A DNA stretch of 64,000 nt from Janthinobacterium lividum PAMC 25724 (lineage in GTDB: Bacteria > Pseudomonadota > Gammaproteobacteria > Burkholderiales > Burkholderiaceae_D): the NCBI GenBank assembly GCA_000242815.2, contig AHHB01000032.1, positions 62,001 to 126,000 on the forward strand, given 5' to 3'. The position numbers were made by a program, and so were the translations under genes. The notes below the pieces were generated by a model. That model worked only from the letters and a program-made list of their open reading frames with translations, did not search any database and was not told where the DNA came from. Each line of letters starts with the position of its first letter. Positions within the stretch are counted from its first letter, which is position 1. Shown in pieces: positions 15,940 through 24,497 of the stretch.

Positions 15940-16509
15940 ATGAATGTGACTGCTATCCATCCCTTGCTGAAAACCGCCGCCATTGCCACTTTGGCCTGCA
16001 CGCTGCTGGCCTCGTGTTCCACCCTGATCGGTCCGCGCGACGTGAATGTGTCGCTGAGCAAGATGCAGCAAGGCTTGGAGCGCCGCTTTCCCATCGACAA
16101 GCGCGTGCTGTCGGTGCTGGACGTCAAGCTGACCCACCCGCAACTGTCGCTGCAGCCCGAGCGTGAAAGAGTCGCTCTGAGCGTGGATGCGAGCGTCTTG
16201 CCGCCGTTTATACGCCAGAGCTGGCGCGGCAGCCTGGCCATGTCGGGCCGTTTGGTGCTCGACGCCCGGCGCAATGCCGTCTACCTGAGTGAAGCGAGCG
16301 TGGACAAGGTCAGCATCGACGGCCTGGATGAAGCGCAGCAGCGCCAGTTCGCCAAGGTGGCCAGCCTGGTGGCCGATCAGCTCATGCATGAAACGCCGAT
16401 CTACACCTTCAAGCCCGATGAATTGCGCTACGCAGGCGTGCAATTCGTGCCCACACAGATCAGGACGACAGGCAATGGGCTGACCGTGACGTTCGAGCCG
16501 GTAAAGTAA
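15940..16509 (+). CDS. DUF1439 (YceB-like) lipoprotein
   Basis: A 189-residue secreted lipoprotein. The N-terminus is a signal peptide (LLKTAAIATLACTLLAS) ending in the lipobox LLASC with Cys at about 26. The mature part follows the DUF1439/YceB pattern: VNVSLSKMQQGLERRFPIDKRVLSVLDVKLTHPQ, a repeated-strand core, then PIYTFKPDELRYAGVQF near the end. Members are thought to be outer- or inner-membrane-anchored periplasmic proteins of unknown role. It is a single gene, with a terminator before it and a promoter for the next gene after it. Confidence 0.85.
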   Translation: MNVTAIHPLLKTAAIATLACTLLASCSTLIGPRDVNVSLSKMQQGLERRFPIDKRVLSVLDVKLTHPQLSLQPERERVALSVDASVLPPFIRQSWRGSLAMSGRLVLDARRNAVYLSEASVDKVSIDGLDEAQQRQFAKVASLVADQLMHETPIYTFKPDELRYAGVQFVPTQIRTTGNGLTVTFEPVK

Positions 16510-16642
16510 GCTAGAAGAAATGTGGCGTGCGGCTGGTGTATCTATTTAGCTCACTATCGACAACTATCGAGCCTGCCGCCAGCGACGCGGGCTTGAGCTT
16601 TGCCTAGGCGCCCATCGGATTACTGGAATTGTTTAAATGTTA

Positions 16643-16671
16643 TTGTTGCCCACTGGCAGGCCGACTATAAT
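16643..16671 (+). promoter_or_regulatory. Sigma-70 promoter of the M13 peptidase gene
   Basis: TTGTTG and a perfect TATAAT are separated by exactly 17 bp. Transcription would start near 16678, about 60 bp before the GTG start codon. The rest of the 228-bp gap before it shows nothing recognisable. Confidence 0.7.
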
Positions 16672-16737
16672 CCGGCCTCCCATGCCTGGACACAGCATGT
16701 TCCCCAATATGAAGTTAAAACAATTAAAGGAATCTTC

Positions 16738-18786
16738 GTGAAACGCTCACTCATCAGCGCCGCCTGCTGCGCCCTGTTCGCCTTATCCTCGCCCTCACTG
16801 TACGCCCAGCAAGGTGCTACCGCCGCCGCGCCGGTCTCCGGCATCGACCTGAAAACGCTGGACCCGGCAGTTAGCCCCCGCGATGATTTTTACGGCTACG
16901 TCAACGGCGTCTGGACCCGCAATACGCACATCCCGGCCGACAAATCCGTGTGGGGCACGTATATTGAGTTGCGCGAAATCGCCCAGGGCCAATTGCGCGG
17001 CCTGATCGATGCCAGCGTCAAGAACCCCGGCAAGCCCGGCAGCGAAGCGCACAAGATCGCCGATCTGTACACGAGTTTCATGAACGACAAGGCGCGCAAT
17101 GCGGCCGGTTTCAAGCCCTTGCGCGCCGAGCTGGCCCGCGTTGCTAGCGTGAAAGACAAAAAAGACTTGCCGGCGCTGTTCGCTTACTTGCAAGGCAATG
17201 GCATCGCGACGCCGTTTTCTGCCTATGTGGCGCCCGATGCGCAAGACCCCGAGCGTTATACGGTCAATATCAGCCAGTCCGGCCTGGGCTTGCCTGACCG
17301 CGATTACTACCTGAAGGAAGACGACGCCAAGCTGCAAGCCGTGCGCGCCAAATACCTCAAGCATATCGAGAGCATGCTGGCCATGAGCGGCGACCAGGGC
17401 GCGGCCGAACACGCGGCGCAAATCCTCGACCTCGAAACGCGCCTGGCGGCCGTGCAGTGGACGCGCGTGCAAATGCGCGACCCCGTCAAATCGTACAACC
17501 GCGTCGATTTCGATAAATTCGCCGCCTTGGCGCCGGCCTTCGACTGGAACGCTTACTTTACCGCCGCCGGCCTGGCGCCCAAAGCCTCCTCGGCCGTGGT
17601 GCGTCAACCGAGTTTCATGACCGGCTTTTCCGACACCGTGGCCGCCGTGCCGCTGGCATCGTGGAAGAGCTATCTGAACTGGCGCATCATCGAAAGTTAT
17701 GCGTCCTATCTGGACAGCGCTAGTGTCAAGGAACGCTTTTCCTTCGACGCCACGGTGCTGCGCGGCGTGCCGCAAAGCGAACCGCAGTGGCAACTGGCGC
17801 TGCGCTTTACGGACAACGCCATCAGCGATGCCGTCGGCAAGCGTTATGTGGCAATGTATTTGCCGCCTGAAACCCGGCCCCGCGTGATGGCCATGTTCGA
17901 CAATTTCGTCGCTTCATTCAAGGATGGCATCGAGCAGCTTGACTGGATGGGTCCGGAAACCAAGAAGGAAGCCCAGCTCAAGCTGGCAGCCTTGAAGCCG
18001 AAGATCGCCTATCCGGACACCTGGCGCGACTACAGCAGCATGCAGACGCAGCCGAACGACCTGATCGCCAACGTGCGCGCTTCGCGCGTGTGGAGCCGCC
18101 AGCAAAACCTGGAGAAATTGGGCAAGTCGGTGGACCGCGATGAATGGTCGATGACGCCGCAAACGGTGAACGCCAGCTACAGCCCGTCGCTGAACGCCAT
18201 CACCATCCCGGCCGCCATCCTGCAACCGCCATTTTTCAATGTGAAAGCCGAAGATGCCGTCAATTACGGCTTGCTGGGCATTACCTTCGGCCATGAAATC
18301 AGTCATGCCTTCGACGATTCGGGCAGCCAATATGATGCCAAGGGACGTTTGCGCAACTGGTGGACGGCTGAGGACCGCGCGGCCTTCAAAGCACTGGCCG
18401 CCGGTCTCGTCAAGCAATATGGCGCCTACAGTCCCGTACCTGGCTACCACATCAATGGCGAACTGACGCTGGGTGAAAACATCGGCGACAATTCCGGCCT
18501 GTCGATCACCTACAAGGCTTACCAGCGTTCGCTCGGTGGCAAGGCCTCGCCCGTGCTCGACGGCCTGACCGGTGAACAGCGGCTGTACATCGGCTTTGCG
18601 CAGAAATGGCGCGCAAAATTGCGTCCCGAAGCGGCGATTGCGCAGATCAAGAGCGACCCGCATTCGCCGGGCGAGTTTCGCGCCAAGGGCACGGTGAAGA
18701 ACCAGCACGGCTTCTATGAAGCGTTCGGCATCAAGCCGGGCGACCCGATGTATCTGCCGCCCGAGCAGCGCGTGATCATGTGGTAA
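16738..18786 (+). CDS. M13-family zinc metallopeptidase (PepO-like)
   Basis: A 682-residue neprilysin-type peptidase. A signal peptide (residues 1-23, ending SLYAQ) sends it to the periplasm. The N-terminal M13 domain begins at LDPAVSPRDDFYGYVNGVWT. The zinc site is GHEISHAFDD (His519, Glu520, His523), the third ligand is Glu near 580 in GENIGDNSGL, NASYSPSLNAITIPAAILQPPFF is the substrate-strand motif, and the chain ends in the family's typical tryptophan (VIMW). The GTG start is chosen because it follows AAAGGA, begins a good signal peptide, and lies just after a sigma-70 promoter; the open frame extends further back without a start signal. It probably degrades periplasmic peptides. Confidence 0.93.
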   Translation: MKRSLISAACCALFALSSPSLYAQQGATAAAPVSGIDLKTLDPAVSPRDDFYGYVNGVWTRNTHIPADKSVWGTYIELREIAQGQLRGLIDASVKNPGKPGSEAHKIADLYTSFMNDKARNAAGFKPLRAELARVASVKDKKDLPALFAYLQGNGIATPFSAYVAPDAQDPERYTVNISQSGLGLPDRDYYLKEDDAKLQAVRAKYLKHIESMLAMSGDQGAAEHAAQILDLETRLAAVQWTRVQMRDPVKSYNRVDFDKFAALAPAFDWNAYFTAAGLAPKASSAVVRQPSFMTGFSDTVAAVPLASWKSYLNWRIIESYASYLDSASVKERFSFDATVLRGVPQSEPQWQLALRFTDNAISDAVGKRYVAMYLPPETRPRVMAMFDNFVASFKDGIEQLDWMGPETKKEAQLKLAALKPKIAYPDTWRDYSSMQTQPNDLIANVRASRVWSRQQNLEKLGKSVDRDEWSMTPQTVNASYSPSLNAITIPAAILQPPFFNVKAEDAVNYGLLGITFGHEISHAFDDSGSQYDAKGRLRNWWTAEDRAAFKALAAGLVKQYGAYSPVPGYHINGELTLGENIGDNSGLSITYKAYQRSLGGKASPVLDGLTGEQRLYIGFAQKWRAKLRPEAAIAQIKSDPHSPGEFRAKGTVKNQHGFYEAFGIKPGDPMYLPPEQRVIMW

Positions 18787-18886
18787 TCAGCTAGGGTAGT
18801 CATTCAACCGCGCCGGGGACTATTGCCTGGCGTGGGGCTGCAAGCCTCAGCCCTGGTCGAGCCTAGTATGTATGCTTGATACAAAA

Positions 18887-18906
18887 AAACCGCCCGAAGG
18901 CGGTTT
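18887..18906 (-). terminator. Rho-independent terminator of the LpxO-like gene
   Basis: Stem AAACCGCC/GGCGGTTT with a four-base CGAA (minus: TTCG) loop. On the minus strand it is followed by a run of seven T. It lies about 35 bp after the stop of the minus-strand hydroxylase gene. It may also stop transcripts of the convergent M13 peptidase gene. Confidence 0.9.
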
Positions 18907-18940
18907 GCTTGTATGTGAGACAGTGCGGCAACTACATCAG

Positions 18941-19840
18941 CTAAATAAAGTAGATCAGCGCGGCCACGCCCACCACGAGTGCCACGCGGGTGATTTGATA
19001 CGCAGTCTTGTTCCACGCCTTGAAGCGGCGGCGGTACTGGCCCATGGTCCAGGAAATCTGGAACAGCTTGCTCACGCCGCCGACCTGGTCGCCCAGTTCG
19101 TTGGGCGAGGCGGCGGCCGTCATCAGGGTGCGACCCAGCCAGCGGTTCAGCGCTTGCGCCCAGCGGTAGCGCATCGGGCGTTCGATGTCGCAGAACAGGA
19201 TGACGCGGTCGCTGTCGGCATCGTTGCGGGCCCAGTGGATATACGTTTCATCAAACATCACGGCCTGGCCATCGCGCCAGCTGTGGCGCTCTCCATCGAC
19301 GTCGATGAAGCAGCGGTCGTCGTTGGGCGTCTGCAAGCCCAGGTGGTAGCGCAAGGAGCCAGCGAATGGGTCGCGGTGCGGGTTGAGCTTGCCGCCTTGC
19401 GGCAGTTCCGCGAACATGGCCGCCTTGATCGAGGGAATCGATTGCAGCAGCGCATAGGTTTGCGGGCACATCTGCTGTGCCGACGGGTGGTTCGCGTCAT
19501 ACCATTTCAGGTAGAAACGCTTCCAGCCATACTTGAAGAAGGAATTGAAACCCACGTCATTGTTTTTTTCAGCTGCCTTGATCTTTTTCATTTCCTGCAT
19601 GCGCAGCGCTTCATCGCGGATGATTTGCCAGTTCTGCTGCAAGGGCGCCAGTTCCGGAAATTGATCCACGGAAAGATAAGGCGTCGCCGGCACCTTGGAA
19701 AAAGTATGCATGAACAGGTTCAGCGGCGCCATGAACGAGGAGTGATCGAAAATCTGGCGGCGAAACGGCAGGCGCACCTTGCCACGAAAATGAATATGTA
19801 AAACGGAAAACACAAAAATGCCCAGCAAGGCCCACTTCAT
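18941..19840 (-). CDS. lpxO: Aspartyl/asparaginyl beta-hydroxylase family, LpxO-like
   Basis: A 299-residue Fe(II)/2-oxoglutarate dioxygenase that most resembles LpxO, which hydroxylates a secondary acyl chain of lipid A. A membrane segment lies at each end (WALLGIFVFSVLHI at the start, ITRVALVVGVAALIYFI at the end). The catalytic core has the first iron His and nearby acid in LNPHRDPFAGSLRYHLGL, the 2-oxoglutarate region RCFIDVDGERHSWRDGQAVMFDETYIHWARN, and the second His in that segment. The start is placed at ATG 19840 (MKWALL) because it follows GAGG; the frame opens two codons earlier. Single gene with its own terminator. Confidence 0.85.
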   Translation of the reverse strand: MKWALLGIFVFSVLHIHFRGKVRLPFRRQIFDHSSFMAPLNLFMHTFSKVPATPYLSVDQFPELAPLQQNWQIIRDEALRMQEMKKIKAAEKNNDVGFNSFFKYGWKRFYLKWYDANHPSAQQMCPQTYALLQSIPSIKAAMFAELPQGGKLNPHRDPFAGSLRYHLGLQTPNDDRCFIDVDGERHSWRDGQAVMFDETYIHWARNDADSDRVILFCDIERPMRYRWAQALNRWLGRTLMTAAASPNELGDQVGGVSKLFQISWTMGQYRRRFKAWNKTAYQITRVALVVGVAALIYFI

Positions 19841-19869
19841 ACACAACCTCGTTTTTTAAGAATGCGGCA

Positions 19870-19875
19870 ATTATA
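19870..19875 (-). promoter_or_regulatory. Possible -10 element of the LpxO-like gene
   Basis: Perfect TATAAT on the minus strand with a TGG just upstream, about 30 bp before the start codon. No convincing -35 box was found at 16-18 bp. Two near-identical CCGTGCCACG strings lie at about 19897-19917. Confidence 0.35.
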
Positions 19876-19992
19876 ACCAGTTAATGCCAGCGCCACCCCG
19901 TGCCACGCCGTGCCACGGTCAAGGAAAGATGACACAGCGGCCCTCATCGATGCGCCGTTACTTGCCTCAAAGCATTAATTTTGCGCTTCGCT

Positions 19993-20188
19993 TATAATTT
20001 AGGCCGCTTTTGTATGGCGTGGGGCGTCTCCCGCGCGCCCACATTGTCCGAAATTAAAAACTGACTGCCCAAAAAACGCCAGTTAGCGAGCCGTTCTGCG
20101 CCATGCAGGACAGGCAACACGACGGCGAGCAGATCGCTGGCTCTAGCGAAACCGGCAATAAACAACTTTATACAGGACAAGAACAACA
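19993..20188 (+). promoter_or_regulatory. -10 box and long leader of the MCP gene
   Basis: A perfect TATAAT at 19993-19998 is the best promoter candidate for the MCP gene; the -35 side is poor. If used, the transcript has an untranslated leader of about 185 bases. The leader can form GC-rich hairpins (GGGGCGTCTCCCGCGCGCCC), but it matched no riboswitch that I can recognise. No clear Shine-Dalgarno precedes ATG 20189; AGGACAAGAA is the nearest purine-rich stretch. Confidence 0.35.
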
Positions 20189-21769
20189 ATGATGTCATTC
20201 AATCGTTTGACGATAGGCGTGCGCCTAAGCGCAGGCTTTGGGCTGCTGGTTTTACTCATGCTGGTGCTCGCTACCTTCGCTTTGCTGCGCATCGCTGCCA
20301 TCTCTGGCGCCATGGACGCGCAAGATAAAGTCCAACTGGAAAAGCTCGACCCGCTGTACGTGGCGCGCGAAGCACTCGACCAGACGGGCCTGGCCGCCCG
20401 CAATGCGTATATTTTTTCTGACCAGGCTGCCGCAGAAAAAGAGCTGGCCATCCTCGACAGTCAGAAGGCGCTGTACCTGGAGGCGCTGGCCCGACTGGCG
20501 CCGCAATTTGCCGGCGATCCCCAATTCGAGAAAGTCAGCACGGGCCTGAAAAGCATGGCGCAGGAACTGCAGCGTCCGCGCCAGTTCCGCACGACGGGAC
20601 AGATGACACAGTATGGCGCCTTCCTCGTCGATGAGTGCAGCCCCTTGCGGCGCAAGATCGTCGCCGACATCGATACCATGCTGAAAAGCGTGCAGCGCGA
20701 ATCGGAGCAGGCCAACCTGGCCGCGCGCGCCATCTACGGCCAGTCGCTGCGCTGGATTGGTGTGCTCGCTGCGCTCAGCGTGCTCATTTGCATTGCGGTC
20801 GCCACCGTCATCACGCGCGGCTTGCTGCGCCAGTTGGGCGGCGAACCGGCGTATGCAGCCGCTATCGCCGGACGCATCGCGCTGGGCGAACTGGCCATCG
20901 ACGTGCACACGCGCCACGGTGACGACAGCAGCTTGCTGTTTGCCATCAAGACCATGCGCGACAACCTGGCCTCCATCGTCGGCAAGGTGCGCCTGGGTAC
21001 GGAAAGCATCGCCACGGCCTCGACCGAGATCGCTTCAGGCAACCGGGATTTGTCGCAGCGCACTGAGCAGCAAGCCGGCTCGCTGGAAGAAGTGGCGTCG
21101 TCGATGGAAGAACTGATTTCCACCGTGCGCCAGAATGCGGACAACGCGCAGGAGGCGAACCGCCTGGCGCGCGAAGCATCAACCGTGTCGGAGCAAGGTG
21201 GCAAGGCCGTGGCCGAAGTGGTGCACACCATGGGCCTGATCAATGCATCGTCGAACAAGATCGTCGACATCATCGGCGTGATCGACAGCATTGCCTTCCA
21301 GACCAATATCCTGGCCCTGAATGCAGCCGTGGAAGCGGCGCGCGCCGGTGAGCAGGGACGCGGTTTCGCCGTGGTCGCCACCGAGGTGCGCAACCTGGCA
21401 CAGAGGTCCAGCGCCGCCGCGCGCGAAATCAAGTCCCTGATCGACGATTCCGTCAGCAAGGTGGGCACGGGCACGCTGCTCGTCGAGCAGGCGGGCGCCA
21501 CCATGCATGAGGTAGTGGCCGGCATTGGCAGGGTGACGGGCATCATGGCCGAGATCAGCCGCGCCACGCAGGAGCAGGGCACCGGCATCGAACAAGTCAA
21601 CCGCGCCATCGTCGACATGGACCGCGTCACCCAGCAAAACGCGGCCCTGGTGGAGCAGGCCGCCGCTGCCGCGCAAGAACTACAGGAGCAGGCGGCGCAG
21701 CTGGAACAGGAAGTGGGCATCTTCAAACTGGCCCAGTCGGCCAACGCTCCCCTGCGCCTGACGGCTTGA
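20189..21769 (+). CDS. Methyl-accepting chemotaxis protein, Tsr-type
   Basis: A 526-residue membrane chemoreceptor of the classical layout. It has TM1 at about 12-35, a periplasmic four-helix-bundle sensor (about 36-188, beginning [24 protein letters not shown]), TM2 at about 190-213 and a HAMP region. The long signalling hairpin has its tip at [20 protein letters not shown] followed by [16 protein letters not shown]. Methylation-type helices ([32 protein letters not shown]) match the Tar/Tsr (36-heptad) class. There is no C-terminal NWETF pentapeptide for CheR binding. The ligand cannot be deduced. It is separate from the island receptors and should feed the main flagellar chemotaxis system. 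Confidence 0.95.
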   Translation: MMSFNRLTIGVRLSAGFGLLVLLMLVLATFALLRIAAISGAMDAQDKVQLEKLDPLYVAREALDQTGLAARNAYIFSDQAAAEKELAILDSQKALYLEALARLAPQFAGDPQFEKVSTGLKSMAQELQRPRQFRTTGQMTQYGAFLVDECSPLRRKIVADIDTMLKSVQRESEQANLAARAIYGQSLRWIGVLAALSVLICIAVATVITRGLLRQLGGEPAYAAAIAGRIALGELAIDVHTRHGDDSSLLFAIKTMRDNLASIVGKVRLGTESIATASTEIASGNRDLSQRTEQQAGSLEEVASSMEELISTVRQNADNAQEANRLAREASTVSEQGGKAVAEVVHTMGLINASSNKIVDIIGVIDSIAFQTNILALNAAVEAARAGEQGRGFAVVATEVRNLAQRSSAAAREIKSLIDDSVSKVGTGTLLVEQAGATMHEVVAGIGRVTGIMAEISRATQEQGTGIEQVNRAIVDMDRVTQQNAALVEQAAAAAQELQEQAAQLEQEVGIFKLAQSANAPLRLTA

Positions 21770-21857
21770 CGGCCTGAGGCGGTTGGCGCACCAGAACGGC
21801 GCGCCAACAGCGATATTGCGCGCTACAATGAGTGCTGGATCACCTTCAGGACTTCTC

Positions 21858-22394
21858 ATGCAAGTGCGCAGCAGCCATGATCTATCGAGCGCGGACGACG
21901 ACAAAGCAGCGCCGCCCGTGCTGCAGCTAGCCCTTGCCGGCCTGTGCTGGGGCTTACTTACCTGCGTGCTGTGCTTTGCCATCCTGTTCCTCTCCAAATG
22001 GCTATTGCCGCCCGAATACTGGGGTGCGCAAACCGACTTGGCCAAGTTCAAGCGCGAAATGTCCTTGCCCCTGCTGGTGTTCTGGGTCGTCATCTATTCG
22101 CCCATCCTGGAAACCTTCCTCGGCCAGCTGCTGCCGCTGGAAATACTCAAGCGCCTGGGCGCCGGCCGCCATCTGAGCATCGTCATCGGCGCCATGCTGT
22201 GGAGCATTGTGCATTACATCAGCGGCGGCTTGCTGCATGCCATCGTCGCTCTGGGCTCGGGTGCCATGTTCAGTTTTGTCTACCTGCGCTACCGCGCTCC
22301 CTGCGTGGCTGTCGCTTACGCGACGACGACATTTTCCCGCGCTTGCACCAATATTGCCATCCTCATCGCCGTATTCTATGGCCTTGAAGCTTGA
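21858..22394 (+). CDS. CPBP-like integral membrane protein
   Basis: A 178-residue membrane protein with about four hydrophobic segments. It resembles CPBP/Abi intramembrane proteases in layout: an acidic motif in SPILETFLGQLLPLE where EExxxR is usual, and a later WSIVHYISGGLLHAIVALGSGAMFSFVYLR resembling the FxxxH helix. The first glutamate pair is not intact (ETF), so proteolytic activity is doubtful. Start at ATG 21858 with AGGA upstream. Single gene between an MCP and purT; function unknown. Confidence 0.65.
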   Translation: MQVRSSHDLSSADDDKAAPPVLQLALAGLCWGLLTCVLCFAILFLSKWLLPPEYWGAQTDLAKFKREMSLPLLVFWVVIYSPILETFLGQLLPLEILKRLGAGRHLSIVIGAMLWSIVHYISGGLLHAIVALGSGAMFSFVYLRYRAPCVAVAYATTTFSRACTNIAILIAVFYGLEA

Positions 22395-22478
22395 GAGAGC
22401 ACGGCACCCGCGCCCTGTCCAAGAGGGCCGGCATTTGTTATAGTCCCAGCCATCTTTCCAACGACACCTGACCCTGCC

Positions 22479-23708
22479 ATGACCTCAAACAATAGCAGCA
22501 CCATCGCGCCGCGCACCTTCGGCACGCCCCTGTCTTCCACCGCCATCAAAGTCATGCTGCTGGGCTCGGGCGAACTGGGCAAGGAAGTGATCATTTCGCT
22601 GCAGCGCCTGGGCGTGGAAGTGATCGCCGTCGACCGCTATCCGAACGCACCGGGCCACCCCGTGGCGCACCGCTCGCACGTGATCGACATGAGCGACGGC
22701 GTGGCGCTCGCTGCCCTGATTGACCTGGAAAAGCCCGATTTGATCGTGCCGGAAATCGAAGCCATCGCCACCGACACCCTGGCGGCGCTGGAAGCGGCGG
22801 GCCAGATCACCTGTATCCCGAACGCGCGCGCGGCCGTGCTGACGATGAACCGCGAAGGCATTCGCACGCTGGCGGCCGAAACGCTGGGCGTGGCGACCTC
22901 GCCATATCGCTTCGCCAGCAGCATGCAAGAGTTGCAGCTGGCGTGCCAGGAAATCGGCTTCCCCTGCGTCGTCAAACCCGTGATGTCGTCGTCGGGCAAG
23001 GGCCAGTCCAGGCTCGATAGCGCCGCCGATGTGGAAACGGCGTGGGTATATGCGGCCAGCGGTGGCCGGGTCGATACGGGCCGCGTGATCGTCGAGGGCT
23101 TCATCGACTTCGATTATGAAATCACGCTGCTGACCGTGCGCGCCGTGGGCGCTGCGGGACACATTGAAACGCAGTTTTGCGAGCCGATCGGCCACTTGCA
23201 GGTGCAGGGCGACTACGTGGAATCGTGGCAGCCGGCGCGCATGGCGCCGCTGGCCCTTGAGCGTTCGCGCGAGATCGCCCGCAAGGTGACGGACAACCTG
23301 GGCGGCCTGGGCCTGTTTGGCGTGGAGCTGTTCGTCAAGGGCGACATGGTGTGGTTCTCGGAAGTGAGCCCCCGGCCACACGACACCGGCATGGTCACCA
23401 TGGCCAGCCAGGTGCAGAGCGAGTTCGAACTGCACGCGAAAGCCATCCTGGGCTTGCCCGTCAATGTGGCGCTGCGCTCGCCCGCCGCCTCGGCCGTCAT
23501 CTATGGCCAGCTGGAAGCGAAAGGCATCGCCTTCGAAGGCGTGGCCGACGCCTTGAGCGTGCCGGGCGCTGACTTGCGCCTGTTCGGCAAGCCCGAATCG
23601 TTCGCCCGGCGCCGCATGGGCGTGGCGCTGGCCACGGCCGACGATACCGATACGGCCCGCGCACGCGCCGTGCTGGCCGCGTCGAAAGTCAAACCGGTGC
23701 TGCGCTGA
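22479..23708 (+). CDS. purT: Formate-dependent GAR transformylase PurT
   Basis: A 409-residue ATP-grasp enzyme that makes formylglycinamide ribonucleotide from GAR, formate and ATP in purine synthesis. The Rossmann start ([30 protein letters not shown]), [13 protein letters not shown], the ATP-grasp core ([17 protein letters not shown]), and the magnesium-binding end ([17 protein letters not shown]) all fit PurT, and the length matches the family. Read alone; start chosen at the ATG that leaves a short N-terminal tail before the first strand. Confidence 0.96.
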   Translation: MTSNNSSTIAPRTFGTPLSSTAIKVMLLGSGELGKEVIISLQRLGVEVIAVDRYPNAPGHPVAHRSHVIDMSDGVALAALIDLEKPDLIVPEIEAIATDTLAALEAAGQITCIPNARAAVLTMNREGIRTLAAETLGVATSPYRFASSMQELQLACQEIGFPCVVKPVMSSSGKGQSRLDSAADVETAWVYAASGGRVDTGRVIVEGFIDFDYEITLLTVRAVGAAGHIETQFCEPIGHLQVQGDYVESWQPARMAPLALERSREIARKVTDNLGGLGLFGVELFVKGDMVWFSEVSPRPHDTGMVTMASQVQSEFELHAKAILGLPVNVALRSPAASAVIYGQLEAKGIAFEGVADALSVPGADLRLFGKPESFARRRMGVALATADDTDTARARAVLAASKVKPVLR

Positions 23709-23741
23709 TGCCGGACGCCAGCCTGGCTGCGCGGTTCGCCG

Positions 23742-24497
23742 TTATTCCCCGCCAGGCTGCTCGACCGGCGGCACGGCTGGCGGCATGAGCGGTGGCCTTG
23801 CCGCTTCTGCCGCTTTTGTTGTCTCTGCTGCTTCTACCGCTTCTGCCACTGGCACCGCTTTCTGCGTTTCAATGATGGCGGGCGGTGCTTCGCGCCATTT
23901 TCCTGCCGCTTTCAGCTTGTTCTTCAGTCCCGGCAGCGGAAAACCCAGCGCATAGGCCTTTTGTGCATGCGCGTTGGCCTTCTCGTACTCCTTCTTTTTG
24001 ACATACATCAAGCCCAGGTTGTACTGGATGGTGGCTTGTTCCGGCGCCAGGCGGCCGGCCGCATCGAGCTGCTCTAGCGCCGCCGCATCCTGGCCCGTGG
24101 CCAGCAGGTAGTTGCCGTACACCATGCGCGCCGTCACGTCGTGCGGCGCGAAGCCGATTGCCCGTTCGAAAAAGCAGCTGACCGTATAGCGAGCGCCCGC
24201 TGGCTGCGCGCTTTTCAGGCGCAAGCCCAGCTTGGCCATCGAGGCCAGCGCCCGGTGGTGGTTCGGGAAGTGTTCCAAGGTGTAGCTGATATCGGCGCCG
24301 AGGCTGCCCGTCATGCCTTGCGTGAGCGTTTCCACGGCGCGCGAGAAATGGAAGTTCTCGACCACGGGCAGACCGGCACGGTCTTCCGCGCTCGTGTAGT
24401 CGCCGCCCGGCGTATGCTTGACGTAGGGTGGGCAAACGGCAGCGCCGGCATGGACGCAGCAGGCGGCGAGGGTGCAGGCAAATAAGCGATGCTTCAT
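23742..24497 (-). CDS. Secreted TPR protein, end of exopolysaccharide operon
   Basis: A 251-residue exported protein. A signal peptide (residues 1-20, CTLAACCVHAGA) is followed by a region of unknown fold containing a Cys pair, then about two TPR units (DVTARMVYGNYLLATGQDAAALEQLDAAGRLAP; ATIQYNLGLMYVKKKEYEKANAHAQKAYALG). The C-terminus is low-complexity (VAEAVEAAETTKAAEAA, then PP-rich), encoded by a decayed short repeat at about 23805-23850. The start overlaps the preceding glycosyltransferase stop by 4 bp (ATGA), so it is co-translated with exopolysaccharide genes. A role in assembly or export of the polysaccharide is inferred from context only. Confidence 0.75.
   Translation of the reverse strand: MKHRLFACTLAACCVHAGAAVCPPYVKHTPGGDYTSAEDRAGLPVVENFHFSRAVETLTQGMTGSLGADISYTLEHFPNHHRALASMAKLGLRLKSAQPAGARYTVSCFFERAIGFAPHDVTARMVYGNYLLATGQDAAALEQLDAAGRLAPEQATIQYNLGLMYVKKKEYEKANAHAQKAYALGFPLPGLKNKLKAAGKWREAPPAIIETQKAVPVAEAVEAAETTKAAEAARPPLMPPAVPPVEQPGGE

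Noticed and set aside
20005-20188. Leader of the MCP gene considered as a cyclic-di-GMP riboswitch
   Set aside because: GC-rich hairpins are possible, but the conserved GEMM core sequences could not be found by eye.
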